Source: Acinetobacter sp. BY419 (GTDB lineage Bacteria; Pseudomonadota; Gammaproteobacteria; Pseudomonadales; Moraxellaceae). From it: a stretch of DNA of 64,000 nt. Below the pieces are notes generated by a model that worked only from the letters and a program-made list of their open reading frames with translations, did no database searches and had not been told where the DNA came from. Of the stretch, positions 58,781 to 64,000 are shown in pieces (the first letter of the stretch is position 1; every line of letters begins with the position of its first letter). The stretch lies in the NCBI RefSeq assembly GCF_019038395.1, contig NZ_JAGFXZ010000011.1, positions 1 through 64,000 of the forward strand, given 5' to 3'. The translations under genes were made by a program, and so were the position numbers.

Positions 58781-59932
58781 ATGCTGAGTGCGATATTTAA
58801 AAAAGAACAAGCGGCTGAAGTAGCACCTGAATCGGCTTCAACAGGATTATGGCAACTGGCCATGCGCCGTTTGAAACGTGACCGGATTGCCATGTTTTCC
58901 TTATATGTGGTGCTGTTCTATCTGCTGCTGCTGGTGCTGTCAATGAGCGGCCTGATTGCCAAAGACTGGAATAAGGAAGTGGCAGTCAGTTATGCACCGC
59001 CAGGTTTTATCAGTGCAGCCCCAGTCCCGGCTGCCTCTGGTGAAGAACAGGGCGCAGAATCTGTGCCTCTACCCATCAATCCTGTCGATCCTTTAAAGGA
59101 AGTTATCGCTGAATTAAATGCCGAAATTGTCGCTGAGCAAGGTATGGGCGGCAGCATTGACTATTATGGCGTGACAGATCCACTTGCAGCGGATATGCAG
59201 GCCATTAATCAGCAACTGGGTGGCCAGCTCATGGATCAGGGCAGCGAATTAAAACAGAGTCTGGTCTTTGGAGCAGATAAATGGGGACAGGATGTTTTAC
59301 AGAAAACCATTAAAGGTGCAGAAACCTCGATTCTGGTAGGCTTGATCGCAGCATTTGTGGCGGTGCTGATTGGTACTGCACTGGGTGCGCTAGCGGGTTA
59401 TTTTGGTGGCTGGATCGATGATGTTCTGAACTGGTTTTATAATATCTTTACCTCGATTCCTTATCTGTTGCTGGTTCTGGCGATTGCTGCGGTATTGCAA
59501 CAGAAAGGTATTCTATCGATCATCCTGATTTTAGGCCTGACCGGCTGGACCGGGGTCTTTCGTCTGGTTCGTGCTGAGTACATGAAGCATACAGCACGTG
59601 AATATGTGCTGGCTGCCAAGGCGATTGGGGTCAGTAATATGCGTCGCATGTTTGTACATATTTTTCCTAATGTTAGTCATATTGCCCTGGTGCAGATGTC
59701 TATTCTGGTGGTGGCCTTTATCAAATCTGAAGTGATTTTGAGCTTCCTCGGGTTTGGTGTGCCAATCGGAGTAGTATCATGGGGAAGTATGCTGAATGAA
59801 GCACAAAGCGAGCTGATTTTGGGTAAATGGTGGCAATTGGCGGCAGCCTCGATTGCAATGGCAGTATTGGTGACAGCTTTCTCGATGTTTACCGATGCAC
59901 TCCGTGATGCATTAGATCCAAAACTGAAATAG
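58781..59932 (+). CDS. Peptide ABC transporter permease (DppC/OppC type) with extra periplasmic domain
   Basis: This 383-residue permease has six helices. The EAA loop is REYVLAAKAIGVSNMRRMFVHIFPN near 270-295. Between the first helix (about 35-60) and the second is an insert of about 85-90 residues (60-150, with AAPVPAASGEEQG and later INQQLGGQLMDQGSELKQS). It is longer than in E. coli DppC (about 300 residues in total) and should face the periplasm. It could dock the SBPs or the peptidase; that is inference. The stop is 10 bases before the ATPase gene. Confidence 0.9.
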   Translation: MLSAIFKKEQAAEVAPESASTGLWQLAMRRLKRDRIAMFSLYVVLFYLLLLVLSMSGLIAKDWNKEVAVSYAPPGFISAAPVPAASGEEQGAESVPLPINPVDPLKEVIAELNAEIVAEQGMGGSIDYYGVTDPLAADMQAINQQLGGQLMDQGSELKQSLVFGADKWGQDVLQKTIKGAETSILVGLIAAFVAVLIGTALGALAGYFGGWIDDVLNWFYNIFTSIPYLLLVLAIAAVLQQKGILSIILILGLTGWTGVFRLVRAEYMKHTAREYVLAAKAIGVSNMRRMFVHIFPNVSHIALVQMSILVVAFIKSEVILSFLGFGVPIGVVSWGSMLNEAQSELILGKWWQLAAASIAMAVLVTAFSMFTDALRDALDPKLK

Positions 59933-59942
59933 GAGTGCCACG

Positions 59943-61673
59943 ATGTCTGAAATAAATCCAAGTAAAGCACCTGCGTTACTTCGCGTGGAAAATCTGCGTG
60001 TCAGTTTTAAAGGTGAAAATAAAGAGTATATCGAAACCGTGAAAGGGGTTTCTTTTGAGATCCCAGCTAATACCACAGTTGCACTGGTGGGCGAATCGGG
60101 AAGTGGCAAGTCGGTTACTTCACTGGCCACCATGGGCTTGCTCCCGGCAGAGAGCGCGCGTATTTCAGAAGACAGCCAGATTATCTTTGAAGGGAAAAAT
60201 CTGCTCAAGTTGAAAACCCGTGAAATGCGACAGATGTGTGGTAAAGACATTGCCATGATTTTTCAGGAGCCAATGTCTTCGCTAAATCCGGTGTTTACGG
60301 TAGGCATGCAGATCGCAGAAATTTTGCGTCTACATTTGGGTATGAATAAAAAACAGGCACGGCAACGTACTCTGGAACTGCTCAATGAAGTGGGGATCCC
60401 TGCAGCTGAAACTAAAATCGATGCCTATCCGGGGCAGCTTTCGGGTGGGCAGCAGCAACGGGTCATGATTGCTATGGCCATTGCCTGTGAACCCAAGCTG
60501 CTGATTGCAGACGAACCGACCACTGCACTGGATGTGACTATTCAAAAGCAGATTCTAGACTTGCTGGAATCTCTACGTCAGCGTCGTCAGATGTCGATGC
60601 TGTTCATTACTCATGACCTGGCTTTGGTCGGTGAAATTGCCGATCAGGTGATTGTGATGCGACATGGTGAAATTCGTGAACAGGGGCTAGTTCAGGACGT
60701 ATTGGACCGACCTCAGGATATGTATACCAAAGCTTTATTGCATTGCCGTCCACAATTATCGCAACGTCCGTTACGTTTGCCGATGATCAGTGATTTTATG
60801 AAACAGGATGGTTCAACCTGGCTGGAAGATATCCACCTGAATACCCAGCTTCCGCAACGCTCACGTGGACTGAAGGGCAGTGAAGAAATTATTCTGGATG
60901 TACGTGATCTGAAAAAATCTTTTTATAGCCGCAAAGGTCTGTTTGGCAAAGATGAATTTCAGGCGGTGAAAGGGGTTTCTTTTCAGCTGGCAAAAGGCAA
61001 AACCTTGGGACTGGTCGGAGAATCCGGTTCGGGTAAAACCACCATTGGCTTGTTGTTGATGCGTCTGCAACAAGCCACAGGCGGTAAAGCACTGTTTCAG
61101 GGGCGTGATATTTTAGCCATGTCTGAACAGGAATTTACCCAGTATCAACGTAAAATCCAGATCATTTTTCAGAATCCCTATGCTTCTCTGAATCCGCGCT
61201 TTACCGTGGGACAAATCCTGATGGAACCGATGCAGATTCACAAAATTGGTCAGGATGATGCCGAACGCAAACAAATGGCCTTGGATCTGCTGGAACGGGT
61301 CAGCTTGCCCGCGCAGGCTTTTCATCGCTATCCGCACGAATTTTCAGGTGGCCAGCGACAACGGATTGCCATTGCACGTTGCCTGACCTTAAAACCTGAA
61401 GTTTTAATTTGCGATGAATCGGTATCTGCGCTCGATGTTTCGGTACAGGCACAAGTCCTCAATCTGCTACAAGACCTGCAAGATGAATATGGCTTGAGTT
61501 ATATCTTTATTTCGCATGATTTATCGGTGGTGAAATATATTTCAGATCAAATTATGGTGCTCAATCATGGGGAATTGGTTGAAATTGCCAATTCAGATGA
61601 ACTCTATCAATCACCTAAACATGAATATACTCAGCGCCTGCTCAGTGCGATTCCAAAAGGTGTACAAGCTTAA
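59943..61673 (+). CDS. Peptide ABC transporter ATP-binding protein, fused DppD-DppF type
   Basis: This is one 576-residue protein with two ATPase modules. Module 1 (about 10-270) has Walker A GESGSGKS and the signature LSGGQQQRVMIAMA. Module 2 (about 315-560) has GESGSGKTT, FSGGQRQRIAIARCL and the Walker B ICDESVSALDVS. In E. coli the two ATPases are separate proteins (DppD, DppF). It completes the transporter with the two permeases. A terminator follows. Confidence 0.94.
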   Translation: MSEINPSKAPALLRVENLRVSFKGENKEYIETVKGVSFEIPANTTVALVGESGSGKSVTSLATMGLLPAESARISEDSQIIFEGKNLLKLKTREMRQMCGKDIAMIFQEPMSSLNPVFTVGMQIAEILRLHLGMNKKQARQRTLELLNEVGIPAAETKIDAYPGQLSGGQQQRVMIAMAIACEPKLLIADEPTTALDVTIQKQILDLLESLRQRRQMSMLFITHDLALVGEIADQVIVMRHGEIREQGLVQDVLDRPQDMYTKALLHCRPQLSQRPLRLPMISDFMKQDGSTWLEDIHLNTQLPQRSRGLKGSEEIILDVRDLKKSFYSRKGLFGKDEFQAVKGVSFQLAKGKTLGLVGESGSGKTTIGLLLMRLQQATGGKALFQGRDILAMSEQEFTQYQRKIQIIFQNPYASLNPRFTVGQILMEPMQIHKIGQDDAERKQMALDLLERVSLPAQAFHRYPHEFSGGQRQRIAIARCLTLKPEVLICDESVSALDVSVQAQVLNLLQDLQDEYGLSYIFISHDLSVVKYISDQIMVLNHGELVEIANSDELYQSPKHEYTQRLLSAIPKGVQA

Positions 61674-61685
61674 TCATCGATATAA

Positions 61686-61719
61686 TGAAAAAACGCTCAA
61701 TTCATTGGGCGTTTTTTAT
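61686..61719 (+). terminator. Terminator of the peptide-uptake operon
   Basis: AAAAAACGCTCA-ATTCA-TTGGGCGTTTTTT hairpin with a T tract, 14 bases after the last stop. Confidence 0.85.
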
Positions 61720-61734
61720 GTCTATATTTTGCTA

Positions 61735-62244
61735 TTACAGTAATTTTAAAACCTGCAAACGTTGCTGAATTTCTTCACGCTGTGTTCTTTCAAACTGCAA
61801 TAAATTAATTGTGAATTCTTGATGTTGATTTTTGAGTCGAATCAGATTAATCGTTGGCTCATAGGGTGGAATTTGAATGAATTGAATTTCTGTATCTACA
61901 ACTAATTGAAAAGCTTTACTTACTTTTAACTTACCAATACTTCAACAAATGGTGTGAGGGTTGATCATTAAGACTTTTCGATGACCAATCCAATGCCGCA
62001 CTAAAACATAACCGATCATCACAAGTGTAAAGATATTGCCATAAGCGTCTGTGGTTTCGATTGGATGATGAATAGGGGAAATCAACCCTTCATTAAACAG
62101 CATGAGATTAAAAGACCAATGTTGTTGCGTGGTTTTTAAATAAAAATGAAACTGATAAGTAAGATAATAGATAAGTACATATAAAACCCAAAAGCGTAAG
62201 GGCTGGTATTGAACAGACGGTATTGCACGAAATCGATCTTTCAT
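61735..62244 (-). pseudogene. Membrane-protein gene broken by one in-frame stop
   Basis: The frame runs 100 codons from the ATG at 62244 to a TGA at 61942-61944. It stays open in the same frame for another 68 codons to TAA at 61735-61737. The second part (SIGKLKVSKAFQLVV... ending RLQVLKLL) looks as protein-like as the first. Together they give about 169 codons. The first part has two hydrophobic helices (about 18-35 and 72-84). I do not recognise the family. A single TGG or CGA to TGA change would explain the break. Selenocysteine is unlikely, since there is no visible SECIS-type hairpin and the genus is not known for Sec. Confidence 0.65.
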
Positions 62245-62262
62245 TGTTATTTTTCTATTTTA

Positions 62263-62294
62263 TAAAAAAAGTCAGGCAATTGCCTGACTTTTAG
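62263..62294 (-). terminator. rluB terminator
   Basis: On the minus strand AAAAGTCAGGC-AATT-GCCTGACTTTTTTT follows the rluB stop by 13 bases, with a strong T tract on that strand. Confidence 0.88.
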
Positions 62295-62306
62295 TTTAAC
62301 GAGGGC

Positions 62307-63362
62307 TTAGAATTTTTTAAAGCCTTTATTTACGCCGTATGGACGACGTGGTGCATTTTCATCACGTTCTTCACGACGACCAAATGCTTGATCCGGACGG
62401 GTTTCACGACGAACGAACTGCGTACCATTTTGGTTTTCATTTCTGTCACGACGACCATAAGCATTGTCATCACGACGCTCGCGGCCAGTGTTATTCTGTG
62501 GCTGTTGTTCATCACTGTCACGACGCTGCTGACGCAAGAAACCACCACGGCGTGCAGCCATCGGTTTATCCTGCATACGCTCATTACGACGTTTAGCCAT
62601 ACCAAATAAGCCGGTACCTTGACGTGGTTTCAATTCCACAGCTTTAGTCAGGTTGTCGATATCATTTTTATCCAGTTCAATCCAGCGACCGGTACGCAGT
62701 TCACGTGGCAGAATCACAGTACCGTAACGGGTACGCAGTAGACGGCTGACTTTCAGGCCTTGTGATTCAAAAATACGACGTACTTCACGGTTACGCCCTT
62801 CTTTTACTACCACCTGGAACCAGCGGTTAATCCCGTCACCACCGAGTTCAGAGAAAGATTCGAATTTCGCCGGGCCATCGTCGAGTACCACGCCTTTGAT
62901 CATGTTGTTGCGAATTTGTGGCGTAACTTCACCCATCACACGAACTGCATATTCACGTTCGATTTCATTAGATGGGTGCATCAAGCGGTTGGCAAGTTCG
63001 CCATCATTTGTGAACAACAACAGACCGCTCGAGTTAATATCCAGACGGCCAACCATCACCCAGCGATCGCCCGGAATAGCAGGCAACTGTTCAAATACAG
63101 TGGGGCGGTTTTCAGGATCGCTACGTGAGCAGATTTCGCCTTCAGGTTTGTAATAAATAATCACACGACGACGAATTTCGTCTTCAATCTGGAACGCAAC
63201 TTTACGACCATCGATGCGAAGCTCATCACCTGGTTCGATTCGTTCACCCACTTGGGCAATTTGCCCGTTGACACTTACACGACCCGCAGCAATGACTTCT
63301 TCCATATAACGGCGAGAACCCAAACCAACGCGTGCAAGCACCTTTTGCAACTTTTCACTCAT
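62307..63362 (-). CDS. rluB: 23S rRNA pseudouridine(2605) synthase RluB
   Basis: RluB makes pseudouridine 2605 in 23S rRNA. It has 351 residues. An S4 domain spans about 1-60 (MSEKLQKVLARVGLGSRRYM). The catalytic Asp is in VGRLDINSSGLLLFTNDG, followed by the RsuA-type KEGRNREVRRIFESQG. The C-terminal 90 residues are Arg/Asp/Gln/Asn-rich (ERRDDNAYGRRDRNENQ) and look disordered, an RNA-binding-type tail. It lies 41 bases after scpB, with which it is co-transcribed. Confidence 0.94.
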   Translation of the reverse strand: MSEKLQKVLARVGLGSRRYMEEVIAAGRVSVNGQIAQVGERIEPGDELRIDGRKVAFQIEDEIRRRVIIYYKPEGEICSRSDPENRPTVFEQLPAIPGDRWVMVGRLDINSSGLLLFTNDGELANRLMHPSNEIEREYAVRVMGEVTPQIRNNMIKGVVLDDGPAKFESFSELGGDGINRWFQVVVKEGRNREVRRIFESQGLKVSRLLRTRYGTVILPRELRTGRWIELDKNDIDNLTKAVELKPRQGTGLFGMAKRRNERMQDKPMAARRGGFLRQQRRDSDEQQPQNNTGRERRDDNAYGRRDRNENQNGTQFVRRETRPDQAFGRREERDENAPRRPYGVNKGFKKF

Positions 63363-63403
63363 GACAGCATAACCTTAGAAATAATTATCAACAGTTCACC
63401 TAT

Positions 63404-63994
63404 TTATGACTTCGGTGCATTTGCATCGAGGGCCATAAAAGCTTCCTTGGCATCCTGCAGGGGAGGCAATTGGCCCAAACTATTCAGGCCAAACGCATTT
63501 AAAAATTGTGGCGTTGTCATTAACAACGCAGGTCTTCCAGGGAGTTCACGAAATCCGGACTCTTTAATCCAGTTCCAGTCAAACAGCGTACGCAGGTTTT
63601 GACTGTTATTCGTGACACCACGAATCTGTTCAATATCCGCTCGAGTCACGGGCTGGTGATAAGCAATCACTGCAAGCGTCTCTAGTAAAGAAGGCGACAA
63701 GCGAGCCGGTCGCTCAGGCCAAGTCTGTGCAATAATATTACGATATTTTGCACGCACTTGAAAACGATAACCTTGTGCTGTTTCAATCAGTTCTATCGAA
63801 CGGCCATGCATCAGCATGGAAAGTTGTTGTAAATACTGACGTAATTCCTGCTTGCTATAACGATCCTGAAAAGCTTCTTTCAGACGAGCTAAGGAAACCG
63901 CAGAGTCACTGGCAAAAATAATGGCTTCAAGCTGCATCAGGACTTCATGCAAATTGTCTTCTGTAGATAACAGCGTATTTTGATCGAGTGTCAT
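63404..63994 (-). CDS. scpB: SMC-ScpAB complex subunit ScpB
   Basis: ScpB is a winged-helix dimer that, with ScpA, completes the SMC condensin encoded in the same window at 36184-39636. It has 196 residues with the conserved LEAIIFASDSAVSLARLKEA, SLLETLAVIAYHQPVTRADI and RGVTNNSQNLRTLFDWNWI. The start at 63994 is only six bases from the window end, so upstream scpA cannot be seen. The order scpA-scpB-rluB is common. Confidence 0.93.
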   Translation of the reverse strand: MTLDQNTLLSTEDNLHEVLMQLEAIIFASDSAVSLARLKEAFQDRYSKQELRQYLQQLSMLMHGRSIELIETAQGYRFQVRAKYRNIIAQTWPERPARLSPSLLETLAVIAYHQPVTRADIEQIRGVTNNSQNLRTLFDWNWIKESGFRELPGRPALLMTTPQFLNAFGLNSLGQLPPLQDAKEAFMALDANAPKS

Positions 63995-64000
63995 TGACTG

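Noticed and set aside
61942-61944. TGA in the broken membrane gene as a selenocysteine codon
   Set aside because: There is no visible SECIS-type stem-loop just downstream and Acinetobacter is not known to use selenocysteine; a nonsense change is simpler.

Overview
The window is a stretch of Acinetobacter (Moraxellaceae) chromosome. Gene order and protein sequence support this: an rrn operon ending beside rpoN-hpf, ibaG-murA-hisG-hisD-hisC in one run, smc-zipA-ligA adjacent, and the Acinetobacter-type fil cluster. Base composition is AT-leaning and even. I see no insertion sequence, prophage, tRNA or CRISPR array, so most of the window is ordinary core genome. I cannot name the species from sequence alone.

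Layout. 1-83 is the 3' end of a 5S rRNA. 279-7344 holds rpoN, hpf, ibaG, murA and three histidine genes; hisC is bracketed by degenerate repeat elements. pabB (7461-8792) runs the other way. 9052-17003 is the fil cluster: a secreted protein with an LSxxTGQ motif (FilA), a C39-type peptidase-like protein (FilB), a beta-barrel with a repeated N-terminal region (FilC), a FadL-family outer-membrane protein (FilD), a periplasmic protein (FilE) and a large lipoprotein (FilF). 17062-35278 is mixed housekeeping: two Nudix hydrolases, a gamma-carbonic anhydrase, tsaB, uppP, rsmJ, a membrane C13 peptidase, fghA, rpe, a guanidinium exporter with a candidate guanidine-II riboswitch, ogt, a NERD protein, dusC, a CcsA-like protein, ffh, two tandem RBBP9-like hydrolases (one probably a pseudoenzyme), coaX-birA and a TauE/SafE permease. 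35477-42803 is a GntR regulator, smc, zipA and ligA. 42874-46083 holds an SDR reductase, rlmF and a bacterioferritin.

46141-61673 looks like one functional unit for taking up peptides from the medium. On the minus strand are a TonB-dependent receptor and its own tonB-exbB-exbD-exbD set. Divergent from them across a 720-base AT-rich region are two paralogous peptide-binding proteins, an exported M3 oligopeptidase, two permeases and a double-ATPase protein. Together these would carry a peptide across the outer membrane, trim it in the periplasm and import it across the inner membrane. The right end holds a membrane-protein gene broken by one in-frame stop, then rluB and scpB.

The two regions most worth following up are the fil cluster, whose parts resemble the Pseudomonas Fap amyloid-secretion set (C39-type protease plus outer-membrane barrel), and the receptor/peptidase/ABC peptide-uptake locus. 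Smaller points are a 12-base-periodic array of DnaA-box-like units after rpe, a promoter followed at once by a terminator in front of ligA, a bacterioferritin lacking the usual haem-ligand methionine, and the dead RBBP9 paralogue.
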